Source: Pseudobdellovibrionaceae bacterium (lineage in GTDB: Bacteria; Bdellovibrionota; FAC87; UBA2466). Taken from it: a stretch of 38,248 nucleotides of DNA. The DNA is taken from NCBI GenBank assembly GCA_023250715.1, contig JAHFAF010000011.1, positions 1 to 38,248 of the forward strand. The letters run 5' to 3'. This document shows positions 6,860 through 14,860 of this stretch, piece by piece. The notes beneath the pieces were generated by a model. That model was not told the origin of the DNA. It did not search any database and worked only from the letters and a program-made list of their open reading frames with translations. The position numbers and the translations under genes are program-made. The stretch's first letter is position 1, and each line of letters begins with the position of its first letter.

Positions 6860-7963
6860 ATGCGAACTACTTTTTGCGCGATCCTGCTTGCTGCCCTAAT
6901 TGGCTGTAGCGGGAAAGCTATAAAAGAATCTGAAATCCCGACCCTTCAGGGGGTCGGGATTCGTTCCTTCTCTTTCCTAGACAAAACTCGGAATCGAAAT
7001 CTCATTACTAAGGTTTGGTACCCGACTGAAGCGAATGAGGGTACACGCCTAAGTTTCATTTTTGACTCGGGTGCAATCGAAGGGGCCGCGTGGCCTGCGG
7101 CCAGGGAGAAGCTTCCGGTTGTATTTCTTTCTCATGGAAGCGGCGGTTATGCGGAGACGCTCTCCTGGCTTGCCTCTCTTTTGGCCTCCCATGGATTTTT
7201 GGTCATTGCGCCAAACCATCCCGGCGATACGTTTGGGAATACAAACCCCAATGGAATTTTTAGAAAATGGGAACGTGCGCGCGATATTACTTACATTATT
7301 GATCACCTAGACTCCGTGCCCGAGCTTGCCGGACGAGCGGATAAAGCTAGGATGGGAATCGCGGGTTTTTCCATGGGTGGCTATGCTGCTCTTGCTCTGG
7401 GTGGCGTGGGGTTCGACAGAAAATCTTACGAATCCTATTGTGCAAGTCATGCGAGTCCCGATTGTCGACTCTTTGACGGCGTAAACCGTGCGAAGCTCGA
7501 TTCAAAAGGCGAGCAGGTGAATCTAGCGGATTCCCGCCTGCGCGCCGTTTTAGCCTTGGCCCCTTTCGGTGGGCCCGGAGCAGTGGTCGGAAAACAGAAC
7601 GGAGTCGCTATTTACATTGCAGGAACCCTAGACGACGAAATTCTTCCGTTCGAAAAGAATGCTCGTCATTATTCGAATTTGATTCCCCAAAGTCGCTTTA
7701 AGGAGTTCCCCAAGGGGGGACACTACGCGATGGTGGGGCCCTGCACGGAAAAAGGAAAGCTCTTCGCTTCCGAAATCTGTGCCGATCGTTTTGGTGTGGA
7801 TAGAGCCAAGATTCAGGGGGAACTGGGCCCTGAAGTATTGGCGTTTTTCAGAGATTCATTGGGAGGGAAAAAGTGCGCGTTGGGTGCGATATCGTCGATA
7901 TCAGACTCTTCTCCGAGACATTGTCTAGGGCGGGCTTCTGCGAGCGAGTCTTCGCTCCAGTAG
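6860..7963 (+). CDS. Lipoprotein alpha/beta-hydrolase (dienelactone hydrolase/PAF-acetylhydrolase-like)
   Basis: This 367-residue predicted lipoprotein has a lipobox ending at Cys16 (ALIGC). It carries an alpha/beta-hydrolase fold: the oxyanion segment FLSHGSGGYAET, nucleophile Ser171 in GFSMGG, acidic residue Asp258 or Asp259 in GTLDDE, and catalytic His288 in KGGHYAM. The fold is that of esterases close to plasma PAF-acetylhydrolase and dienelactone hydrolase. The substrate cannot be named. Oddly, the last 30 codons overlap the start of the holo-ACP synthase gene in another frame. The tail after FFRDSLGGKK has no family features, so the functional protein may effectively end there or the reading frame may once have stopped earlier. 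Confidence 0.85.
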   Translation: MRTTFCAILLAALIGCSGKAIKESEIPTLQGVGIRSFSFLDKTRNRNLITKVWYPTEANEGTRLSFIFDSGAIEGAAWPAAREKLPVVFLSHGSGGYAETLSWLASLLASHGFLVIAPNHPGDTFGNTNPNGIFRKWERARDITYIIDHLDSVPELAGRADKARMGIAGFSMGGYAALALGGVGFDRKSYESYCASHASPDCRLFDGVNRAKLDSKGEQVNLADSRLRAVLALAPFGGPGAVVGKQNGVAIYIAGTLDDEILPFEKNARHYSNLIPQSRFKEFPKGGHYAMVGPCTEKGKLFASEICADRFGVDRAKIQGELGPEVLAFFRDSLGGKKCALGAISSISDSSPRHCLGRASASESSLQ

Positions 7964-8238
7964 AAATTGAATACTGTGAAAGTACGGTAAATCGTGTGGC
8001 GTCCTACGCTGCGCGGTTCGCCGCGAAGGAAGCCTTCGCGAAAGCTCTAGGGACTGGATTTTTTTCAGAAGGGATCACTCCTCGGGAAGTCTGGGTAGAA
8101 AGGGAGGCTTCTAAGCGCCCCCTATTGGTGCTGTCGGAGAAGTCCGAGGCCGCATTGCGACGGCAGGATTTTGAAACGGCGGAGGTTTCTTTAAGCCATC
8201 ACGGCGACTACGCCATGGCAATTGTCGCTCTAACCTGA
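7873..8238 (+). CDS. acpS: Holo-[acyl-carrier-protein] synthase
   Basis: This 121-residue AcpS-type phosphopantetheinyl transferase moves 4'-phosphopantetheine from CoA to the serine of an ACP. Metal-binding Asp6 is in VGCDIVDI and Glu53 in the hallmark RFAAKEAFAKALGTG. The C-terminal VSLSHHGDYAMAIV is also diagnostic. The length is normal. The start is a GTG at 7873, which places VGCDIV at the N-terminus as in homologues. The first 91 bases overlap the esterase gene and the last 128 bases overlap the asparagine synthase-like gene on the other strand. It may serve fatty acid synthesis, the carrier protein at 1712-1981, or both. Confidence 0.95.
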   Translation: MRVGCDIVDIRLFSETLSRAGFCERVFAPVEIEYCESTVNRVASYAARFAAKEAFAKALGTGFFSEGITPREVWVEREASKRPLLVLSEKSEAALRRQDFETAEVSLSHHGDYAMAIVALT

Positions 8239-9931
8239 TTTTTGGAGCTGGCATCCAATCGTGACAAAGCGGCCGATGGGACTTCACTAGGAGAGTTTCC
8301 TGATAGAACGGGCCTCCATAACGTGCTCTAGCTCCTGCCTCAAAAGTTTCCTCCTCGAGCTTGCTCCAGCGCCAAAGGCAATAAAGTTGCCCTTCGGGAA
8401 CAGGAAGTTCTTTTTTTCTTAGTGCCACAGGAGGGGCAAAAATTAAGCGTCGCCACCCAAGCTCCACAGCTCTATTGAGAAATTTCAGCCTTTCTCGTCG
8501 GTAACGGGCATCATTCTTGGCTAACGTAAAAAGAACTTCTTTCGTGCCCGTGGCGCCGTGAAGGGTCTCCTTCTTCGCGCTCAAAGAAGCAGCAGGCAAG
8601 AGGGGGCGAACCGCCTCTCGCCACAAAATCTTATCTTCCATTTGAATGGAGAAGGGATCCTTCCCATTTCCCCAGTCCCGAATGTTTTGTTTTTGTGAGG
8701 GGAGAAAATTTGTGAACGACTCGATGAGGTGCGCGAGCGGCACGCGATTCTCTAGGCCCAGCTCTCCGAACACAAGACCCGCGCGAACTCCCTCGGAATA
8801 GGAAAACTGATCGCAAACCGCGTGAAAGCCTTCTTCTAATCTATCCCGGTGCAAGAGGCTCCATGGCCGGTAACTTCTCCCTGCTTCATCCGGCCCGCCA
8901 GCGGTGAGGATGGCCTTTCCTCCATGGGCTTTTGCCGTCTGTGCGACGAGATCCTCGGCAAGCCCGCAGGCGATGTTGAAGTAGTCCGGGCCGAGAACTT
9001 TTAAGACTCGATCGAGCGAACGGTTTGCAATGTCGGGCGTAAGGTGAGGCGTGTGGTGAGGGATCTTGATCCCTTCTCGCTCGAGAGAACGAATGAGATT
9101 TGCTGCCATCGGGAGATCTCCGATGCCTTTTCCTTCGGGTTGAGCGGGATCCCAGGGGCGAATCGTGATGGCGCCGCCAATTTTCCCATTCGATTCCAAT
9201 GCCGCGCAGGCGGTGACGAATTGGCTGTCGATACCTCCAAGTGCCGTGAAAAGGACTGAAGGATCTTCAGTGAGATGACTGCGAACGCTGGCACGTGCTC
9301 TTTCGCGAACTTCGATTGCACATCCTGCGACCAGGTCTTTCGATGCACGTTTCAGGAGCCGAAACCAAAATTCACACTTCACGCCCTTTTCATTTGCGAT
9401 TCCGGAGCAACCGGCTGGCACGTTCTTACATGCATTGGGAGAGACCCCTAGAGCTTGCAGTGCTTCGGGTGTACTCGCGAAAGCGATGGCCCCGTCTTTA
9501 GTAGAGCCGTAAACTAGGGGTGAGATCCCCCAGCGGTCTCTACCGAAAAGGACTTCCCAGTCTCCCTTGTCACTTGATCGATAGAGAAGAAAGGCGAATT
9601 GCCCCTCAATTTTGGGAAGAAAATCGAGCCCGTCTTCCAGGAGCCCGTGAAGGAGTACTTCAGTATCCGTTTTTACCTTCCAGCCACGGGCCTCCGAGAG
9701 CTCCTTCCAATTGTAAATTTCGCCATTGAAAACAAGGGTGTTACTTTTCTGTTCCAAGGGCTGCGGATTGTGCCCCACACGCACGAATCCAAGGGCCGTG
9801 TGGGCGATCCAACCGTGGGGAAGGATTCGCTCTTTCGCAGCTTCGGGCCCCCGTCGCGACATCACCTCTAGTGCTTTGGATCGCTCTTTTGGACCGGCCT
9901 TAACGCCAAATTTCCCTGCAATTGCACACAT
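8111..9931 (-). CDS. Asparagine synthase-like glutamine amidotransferase
   Basis: This 606-residue protein has two domains. Residues 1-200 form an Ntn glutaminase with nucleophile Cys2 (MCAIAG), SRRGPEA, NGEIYN and GRDRWGISPLVYG. Residues from about 200 form the adenylating synthetase; its pyrophosphate loop reads LGGIDSQ at 231-237, against SGGxDS in typical AsnB, and LENRVPLAHLIESF matches the conserved substrate region. It transfers ammonia from glutamine to an acyl-adenylate. Whether the product is asparagine or an amide in a secondary metabolite is open. The altered first loop residue and the nearby carrier-protein operon make a specialised role possible. Its last 128 bases lie antisense to acpS, an unusually long tail-to-tail overlap. 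Confidence 0.85.
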   Translation of the reverse strand: MCAIAGKFGVKAGPKERSKALEVMSRRGPEAAKERILPHGWIAHTALGFVRVGHNPQPLEQKSNTLVFNGEIYNWKELSEARGWKVKTDTEVLLHGLLEDGLDFLPKIEGQFAFLLYRSSDKGDWEVLFGRDRWGISPLVYGSTKDGAIAFASTPEALQALGVSPNACKNVPAGCSGIANEKGVKCEFWFRLLKRASKDLVAGCAIEVRERARASVRSHLTEDPSVLFTALGGIDSQFVTACAALESNGKIGGAITIRPWDPAQPEGKGIGDLPMAANLIRSLEREGIKIPHHTPHLTPDIANRSLDRVLKVLGPDYFNIACGLAEDLVAQTAKAHGGKAILTAGGPDEAGRSYRPWSLLHRDRLEEGFHAVCDQFSYSEGVRAGLVFGELGLENRVPLAHLIESFTNFLPSQKQNIRDWGNGKDPFSIQMEDKILWREAVRPLLPAASLSAKKETLHGATGTKEVLFTLAKNDARYRRERLKFLNRAVELGWRRLIFAPPVALRKKELPVPEGQLYCLWRWSKLEEETFEAGARARYGGPFYQETLLVKSHRPLCHDWMPAPKIRLERQLPWRSRRDGLKKPPPFQNPAVAMRPRTSPTAPIGGA

Positions 9932-10022
9932 TCAGCAGTAGTCCTTAAAATTAATGCGCTGTGTAAAATCGTTCAAATTTGTTATACCGGAAGAAATCGC
10001 CGAGGGCGAGGAGGCTAGTCCT

Positions 10023-11366
10023 TTGTTTGTTCCATTTGCACGGCTGATCCTGTTGGTTTCGACCCCATTGTTACTCTCTTCAGTGGTCAACGTTCTCATT
10101 CAATTTTCCAATACTTACTTCATGGGCCACGCCACGCCCGAAGCCTTGTATTTGGTGGCACTCTATATCCCGATTTCTTTTCTGATGTTGGCTATCGTGG
10201 AAGGGATTTGCGTTACCAACCAGGTCATTGTGGCAAAGAAGACAGGGCAGGGAAGTCTTTTCGAAATGCCTGCTATTTCGTTTTCACTGACTGTGACTGG
10301 GATGGGAATCTTAGGAGCCTTGGCTCTTTCTTCTTATGCTTACGGCGCGAAGGTGATTCCCCATCTCTTTGCCATCAGCCCGGCACTGGGCTCGCGCTTC
10401 GTCCCTTTTCTCACGGCAATGTTTGCGACCAGCATGCTCACCATTCCCGGAATGATTCTTGATTCCACGTTGCGCGGAATGGGAAGAACGGGTTTAGCGT
10501 TCGGCCTCTTACTAGGGTATGCGGCCGTCTACATGGGACTTCTCTTTCACTTTACGAATGGTCTTGGCATGCAGGAGCTTGCGATTCCCTACGCGACGGT
10601 GAGTGCCTCGCTCGCCTTTTTCCTGGCCACTCTTATCGCCGTGAGGGTGGTGACAGCAAAAGAGATTCCAGTCTGGAAATTGTTCTTTCACCCGGAAGCC
10701 TTCATTGTTCTTCGCTACGTAGGAATTCCAGTAGCACTCTCGCACCTACTGATTTTCGTGAGCACGTTCTTTTACAATCGTATTCTTGCTCCATTCGGTG
10801 AGGATGTGGTCTCGGGGTTCGGCGTGGCTTTCCGAATTCAAACGCTCATCATTCTTCCGGCGCTGACATTCGGCGAAGGGATTTCCATTTTGATGAATCA
10901 AAAAATGGGAGCAGGCCGTCCGAAGGAGGCGTACCTACTTTTTCGAACGGGCGTCATTCTATGTTTCTCTCTCTATGCCTTCCTCTCCTTGGCGATTTCA
11001 CTCGCGGGTGAGGCTCTCCCGGCGCTGCTGACGCCCAATGCAGTGGTGATTCGCGAAGCCGTCGAGTACATTCGCGCCGTCGCTCCGACTTATTGCTGGA
11101 TGGGAGTTCTCCTTACTGTCCTTCTTATCCTCGAACAGACGGACAATGGCTTTCGTGCCTTTGCGTTGAATTTGGTCTATTTCGTCGCCATCATTGGAAT
11201 TGGTTATTGGGTGACCCGCGAGTGGCGGGATCCTCGCTACTTTTTTCAGACGATTGCTTACGGTAATTTAATGGGCCTTTCGGTGATTGCTTGGGAATGG
11301 CGGCGGCAGAAGCAAAAGTTTGAAGGAATTGCGCGAGCTCCTCGTGCGGGGTTAGCGACGGCATGA
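10023..11366 (+). CDS. MATE-family multidrug/metabolite exporter
   Basis: A polytopic membrane protein of about 447 residues with twelve hydrophobic segments in two homologous halves, typical of MATE antiporters that expel organic compounds using Na+ or H+. The segments LLSSVVNVLIQFSNTYFMGH and VVSGFGVAFRIQTLI recall conserved MATE helices 1 and 8. The TTG at 10023 is preferred as start because GAGGAGG sits eight bases before it; an in-frame ATG at 9954 without a clear ribosome site would leave only 22 bases to the divergent asparagine synthase-like gene. It ends in an ATGA overlap with the TPR gene. Export of the product of the neighbouring carrier-protein operon is a possibility, not shown. 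Confidence 0.87.
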   Translation: MFVPFARLILLVSTPLLLSSVVNVLIQFSNTYFMGHATPEALYLVALYIPISFLMLAIVEGICVTNQVIVAKKTGQGSLFEMPAISFSLTVTGMGILGALALSSYAYGAKVIPHLFAISPALGSRFVPFLTAMFATSMLTIPGMILDSTLRGMGRTGLAFGLLLGYAAVYMGLLFHFTNGLGMQELAIPYATVSASLAFFLATLIAVRVVTAKEIPVWKLFFHPEAFIVLRYVGIPVALSHLLIFVSTFFYNRILAPFGEDVVSGFGVAFRIQTLIILPALTFGEGISILMNQKMGAGRPKEAYLLFRTGVILCFSLYAFLSLAISLAGEALPALLTPNAVVIREAVEYIRAVAPTYCWMGVLLTVLLILEQTDNGFRAFALNLVYFVAIIGIGYWVTREWRDPRYFFQTIAYGNLMGLSVIAWEWRRQKQKFEGIARAPRAGLATA

Positions 11367-12244
11367 AGTTCAAAGCTTTAATTTTTGGAGTGTTGGTGTT
11401 TGCAAGTCTGATGCTCTTGTACCGCCCTTCTACCGAGGAGAAGGGGGGCGAGGTGGAAGCTCCCGTAGAGAAGAAGGGCCCTCAAGTGGTCGAAGGGCTT
11501 CCCTTGCCCGAGCCCGTGGAAACGCCAAAGATTCATCCGAAGCCCGAAGAGCCTTGGGCAAGAGCCATTGCTGAGTCCAAGAAGCAAGCGACCGCGGAAG
11601 ACTCAATGAAAGTATTGGCCCAGGCACTCGAGGAAAACCCACAGAGCTCGGAAATTTTGGCCGAGATGGGATTTGTGATGTTGCAGGGAATGCAAGATCC
11701 GCAAAAGGCGCTGGAGTATTTCGAGCGCTCGCTCGAAATTCAGCCGGACAATTCGGACGCGATCTCGGCTCTTGCGAACATTTACGTAAAAGAAGGGCTG
11801 ACCTACCGTGGAATTGAAGTTCTAAAAAATCTCATGAATCGCGCTCCGGGAAATACCACTATTCCGATCGCACTTGCCGATTGCTTGGCGAAACAAGGGA
11901 AGCAAGCTGAAGGGCTTGAGCTCCTGGAAGACTCTCGTCGCCGGGCCGAGAAGGAAGACTCCTTCACGCCTTACTTAGGAATGATGTACTTGAACACGGG
12001 GAATCCTGCGAAGGCCGTGGATGTTTTCAAAAGGATTCTTGAGAAGCGAGAGCGCGAGGGTCAATCCAATTCCAACCAGGTCGAGTGGGCGCGTCTTGAT
12101 CTCGCGAATGCTTGGATGGCCCAAGGAAATTACGTTGAAGCCGAATCAATGATCCAAGGAGTCTTGGAACGATCCCCGAAAGACAAATTTGCCGTCGAGT
12201 TGTTGGAACGACTAAAAAAATCCCGCCCGTCGAATTCGCTCTAA
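11363..12244 (+). CDS. Membrane-anchored TPR protein
   Basis: This 293-residue protein begins with one hydrophobic anchor (residues 4-20, ALIFGVLVFASLMLLY). A charged Pro/Glu-rich linker follows to about residue 75, then tetratricopeptide repeats. Clear TPR signatures are ALEYFERSLEIQPDNSDAISALANIYVKEG (in two parts across 110-145) and AKAVDVFKRILEKR. TPRs mediate protein contacts, here in the periplasm. The gene is translationally coupled to the exporter (ATGA overlap at 11363-11366), so it might assist it or simply share its mRNA. No enzymatic motif is seen. Confidence 0.8.
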   Translation: MKFKALIFGVLVFASLMLLYRPSTEEKGGEVEAPVEKKGPQVVEGLPLPEPVETPKIHPKPEEPWARAIAESKKQATAEDSMKVLAQALEENPQSSEILAEMGFVMLQGMQDPQKALEYFERSLEIQPDNSDAISALANIYVKEGLTYRGIEVLKNLMNRAPGNTTIPIALADCLAKQGKQAEGLELLEDSRRRAEKEDSFTPYLGMMYLNTGNPAKAVDVFKRILEKREREGQSNSNQVEWARLDLANAWMAQGNYVEAESMIQGVLERSPKDKFAVELLERLKKSRPSNSL

Positions 12245-12317
12245 GAAATGCTTACGTCCTGCTTGAATTTAGGCAGATCTCTGTTTAACACTATGCGTTA
12301 TATATTGGAGGTCTTTC

Positions 12318-12758
12318 GTGACGACTTTTTTCAAAGCTCTTTTGATTCTCGGATTACTCGGTGCCACGGGTGAGGCGAAAGCTGAGATCTATTATTATTA
12401 CTATCCAGCAACCACTTACACGTACCGGACTTATTCCGATGGGAACGGGAATGCGATCAGTAAATCGCAGTACGATAGCCAGTTGTCGGATTACAGATAC
12501 AAGGCGTCCTTGCCGGGCTCTTGGATTGATAACGCCGGATACGTTCATTACTACCCCGACCAGCTGAATTCGGCCAAGTACTCCACAACCAATAACCAGG
12601 GCACGAGCTACAATACGACGAACAACTACGGCCCTTCCTATCAGACGATCAACAATTACGGAGATTCCAAACTTACTGTAAACAACTTCGGCAACGGTAG
12701 AACCACGGTGAACGACTACGGCGGTAGTCGCACGACCGTGAATCGCCGTCGCCGATAG
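12318..12758 (+). CDS. Secreted Asn/Tyr-repeat protein, tandem copy 1
   Basis: This 146-residue protein has a signal peptide (FFKALLILGLLGATGEAKA). A Tyr-rich middle contains GNAISKSQYDSQLSDY, and the C-terminal half is built of about ten-residue repeats: YGPSYQTINN, YGDSKLTVNN, FGNGRTTVND, YGGSRTTVN. The alternating T-x-T-x-N-N pattern with Gly turns suggests stacked beta-strands, as in beta-solenoids or fibre-forming proteins. No known family was recognised. GTG start at 12318 with GGAGG six bases upstream. The next gene, 18 bases on, is a diverged duplicate. Confidence 0.75.
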   Translation: MTTFFKALLILGLLGATGEAKAEIYYYYYPATTYTYRTYSDGNGNAISKSQYDSQLSDYRYKASLPGSWIDNAGYVHYYPDQLNSAKYSTTNNQGTSYNTTNNYGPSYQTINNYGDSKLTVNNFGNGRTTVNDYGGSRTTVNRRRR

Positions 12759-12776
12759 AGGGAAGAGAGGTAGTGA

Positions 12777-13226
12777 ATGAAGGCCATACTAGGGGGGATG
12801 CTTCTATTGGGGTTACTAGGCTTGAGCCAAGAGGCGCAAGCTCGAAAAAAATGTGAGACTCAGTCGCGGTCGAATACAACGAGCTACGGCAGTACTTACG
12901 AGGATTTCTATGGAAATCCGATAAGCAAATCGGAATACGACCGGCAGCTTGCCAGTTACAATTCCGCTTTGAGAAAGCCCGGCGCTTGGACGGATTCGAG
13001 TGGTACGGTTCACTGGACGGAATATTCCAGCGGCAGTTCTAGTAGTTCCCGTTATTCGACGACGAGTAACTACGGCACGAGCTACAACACGACGAACAAC
13101 TATGGTCCCTCGTATCAAACGATCAACAACTACGGGGACTCCTACTTGACCGTGAATAACTTCGGAAGAGGCAGGACGACCGTGAATGATTTCGGCTCCA
13201 GCCGCACGACGGTAAATCGTCGGTAA
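12777..13226 (+). CDS. Secreted Asn/Tyr-repeat protein, tandem copy 2
   Basis: This 149-residue paralogue of the preceding gene has a signal peptide ending near SQEAQA, a central GNPISKSEYDRQLASY motif that matches copy 1, a Ser-rich stretch, and the same repeat tail (YGTSYNTTNN, YGPSYQTINN, YGDSYLTVNN, FGRGRTTVND, FGSSRTTVN). DNA identity is also high over the repeats, so the pair arose by tandem duplication. A single Cys near the mature N-terminus (KKCETQ) is absent from copy 1. The function is unknown; an extracellular or surface structural role is inferred from the repeats. Transcription probably ends at the hairpin 12 bases downstream. Confidence 0.75.
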   Translation: MKAILGGMLLLGLLGLSQEAQARKKCETQSRSNTTSYGSTYEDFYGNPISKSEYDRQLASYNSALRKPGAWTDSSGTVHWTEYSSGSSSSSRYSTTSNYGTSYNTTNNYGPSYQTINNYGDSYLTVNNFGRGRTTVNDFGSSRTTVNRR

Positions 13227-13237
13227 TTAGAAATAAA

Positions 13238-13265
13238 AAAGGGCTCCTCTTTCGAGGAGCCCTTT
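13238..13265. terminator. Bidirectional Rho-independent terminator
   Basis: A 9-bp perfect stem GGGCTCCTC / GAGGAGCCC (13241-13249 with 13254-13262) has a TTTC loop and A-rich and T-rich flanks (AAAAAA before, TTT after) that extend the stem. It stands between two genes that converge on it, and can serve both. Confidence 0.85.
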
Positions 13266-13288
13266 GTCGTTTAACCTAGAATCAATAA

Positions 13289-13804
13289 TCAATCATCATT
13301 CCGATTGCGGTACTTGTTCCGGTAGTAGCGGCCAATGCTTCGGCCGTAATCTCTCATGGAGTCTCCGTCATCGTCCTCTTTCTGATCCTTGAATTCGGGC
13401 TGGTAGCCTTCCTTCGGGCCAGGAGCCGGGATGTACTTCGGAACGGAGGGAAGCGCATGCGGTGCGTATCTTTCCACCCAGTAGCGGCCTGGATTCGGAA
13501 CGTAGTGCTTTCCGTCCCAGTCGTAGCCGTTGTTGTTCTTTTGTTGGCTCTTGTAGTTTTTTGTCTGGTACCAGTGCCAATAACCTTGATTATCGTAATA
13601 GCCGCCGCCTTGGGAGCCCATTCCGGCGCCTGCACCTTGGCCTTGCCAGCCACGGTAGTTGGTTTGCGGGTAATAATACCCGTTGTACCAATAGCCCCCT
13701 TGATCGGACTGAGGCACGGTGTCTGCTGTCTGTTCATCTAACGGGTTCTTGCCACACGCCACCGCACATAGGATGAGCGCAGCGAAAACGAAACTATTTT
13801 TCAT
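13289..13804 (-). CDS. Tyr/Gly-rich lipoprotein, unknown function
   Basis: This 171-residue protein has a lipoprotein signal peptide (LILCAVACGK, lipid-carrying Cys17). The mature part is rich in Tyr, Gly, Trp and Asn, for example GGYWYNGYYYPQTNYRGW and YYDNQGYWHWY, then a Pro-rich stretch and an Asp/Arg-rich tail (DYGRSIGRYYRNKYRNRNDD). No family is recognised. Its composition resembles the two secreted proteins that face it across the terminator, so the three may share a location at the cell surface. CTGGAGGAGAGAGA lies just before the ATG, an unmistakable ribosome site. Confidence 0.75.
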   Translation of the reverse strand: MKNSFVFAALILCAVACGKNPLDEQTADTVPQSDQGGYWYNGYYYPQTNYRGWQGQGAGAGMGSQGGGYYDNQGYWHWYQTKNYKSQQKNNNGYDWDGKHYVPNPGRYWVERYAPHALPSVPKYIPAPGPKEGYQPEFKDQKEDDDGDSMRDYGRSIGRYYRNKYRNRNDD

Positions 13805-13963
13805 TCTCTCTCCTCCAGGAAATTGTTGATGCAGAGCGTCTAAATTTTGAAGGGTTAAGTCAATCGTGGAAAAAATTGAATGTGCCAGTCCAAGCCAAAC
13901 TAATGGGCATTTTGGAAGCCCTAGGCCTCCTGTTCCAATATTTAATGCAATGTGTTATTTGAC

Positions 13964-13983
13964 CCTCCTGGGCCGCCAGGAGG
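13964..13983 (+). promoter_or_regulatory. Hairpin burying the desaturase ribosome binding site
   Basis: CCTCCTGG (13964-13971) pairs perfectly with CCAGGAGG (13976-13983) around the four-base loop GCCG. The 3' arm contains the complete Shine-Dalgarno AGGAGG, four bases before the GTG start at 13988. A second CCTCCTG at 13926-13932 could pair with the same site. The arrangement would hold back translation until the stem is opened by temperature, a ligand, a protein or an sRNA. Confidence 0.6.
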
Positions 13984-13987
13984 TACC

Positions 13988-14860
13988 GTGACGCTCGTGG
14001 AAAACCACAATAGGCAGACATTTGTCCTATCCAATCTTATTCAGGTTCTTGTTATTCATTTGGTCGCTATCGCAATCGCCCCTTTTTATTTCACCTGGGG
14101 CGCGCTTCTCTTTGCCGTAGTAACGCTATTCTTGTTTGGCTACTCGATGGGGATCTTCCATCACATGTACCTCACCCACCGTTCCTTCAAATGCGCACGA
14201 TGGGTAGAGCAGCTCGGAAGTCTCTTCGGGACTCTCACCTGGCGAGGGCCCTTTGCTCCGCCGATTCAGTACGTGGCGATGCACAAGATTCATCACGCTT
14301 ACTCCGATACCGAGCTCGATCCGCACACTCCGACGAAAGGCGTTTTCTTTGCGTTGATGAGTTGGTTCTGGCAAATGCCTTATGGGTTCACTCGGTCCGA
14401 ACTTTATTCGAAGTACGTTCCAGAGATGGCGAATGATTCTTGGTATGTTTTCTTGGATAGAAATACGAATCTTTTGCAGCTTGCTTGGGGAGTCTTATGC
14501 TTCCTGGGTGGCTGGGCGTTTGGCGACATAGAGAACGGGGTTCGTTTCTTGCTCTACGGCGTATTCGTTCGAGCGCTATTCACACTTTATCTCATCAACG
14601 CGGTCGATTTAATCAACCACACGATTGGCTATCGATCGTATGAGACCAAGGACAATTCCACGAACTCGTTTATCATGGCGGCGGTGCATTTGGGCGGTGC
14701 AATTTCTTGGCATAACAACCACCACGCGCACCAACATTACTTTACAGTGAAGGCCCGGTGGTGGGAGTTCGACGTGCATCACCGTTTCCTTCAAGTGCTA
14801 TCAAAATTCGGCTGGGTCTCGGATATCGTGATTCTCGATGAGGTGCGCCGTGGCCGGTAG
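13988..14860 (+). CDS. Membrane fatty acid desaturase, acyl-CoA Delta9 type
   Basis: This 290-residue integral membrane di-iron desaturase introduces a double bond into acyl chains. The three His clusters are visible in the right order: HMYLTHRSFK, HKIHHAYSDTELDPHTP and HNNHHAH, with hydrophobic pairs before the first and between the second and third. The spacing is that of stearoyl-CoA Delta9 desaturases. The start is GTG 13988, next to AGGAGG; an upstream in-frame GTG at 13952 lacks a ribosome site. It heads an operon with a second desaturase-like gene and an AlkB-like gene, all overlapping. Regulation at the level of ribosome access is likely from the leader hairpin. Confidence 0.92.
   Translation: MTLVENHNRQTFVLSNLIQVLVIHLVAIAIAPFYFTWGALLFAVVTLFLFGYSMGIFHHMYLTHRSFKCARWVEQLGSLFGTLTWRGPFAPPIQYVAMHKIHHAYSDTELDPHTPTKGVFFALMSWFWQMPYGFTRSELYSKYVPEMANDSWYVFLDRNTNLLQLAWGVLCFLGGWAFGDIENGVRFLLYGVFVRALFTLYLINAVDLINHTIGYRSYETKDNSTNSFIMAAVHLGGAISWHNNHHAHQHYFTVKARWWEFDVHHRFLQVLSKFGWVSDIVILDEVRRGR

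Noticed and set aside
13952-13987. Earlier GTG start for the first desaturase
   Set aside because: No ribosome site precedes it and the Pro/Gly-rich peptide it adds is simply the translated hairpin.
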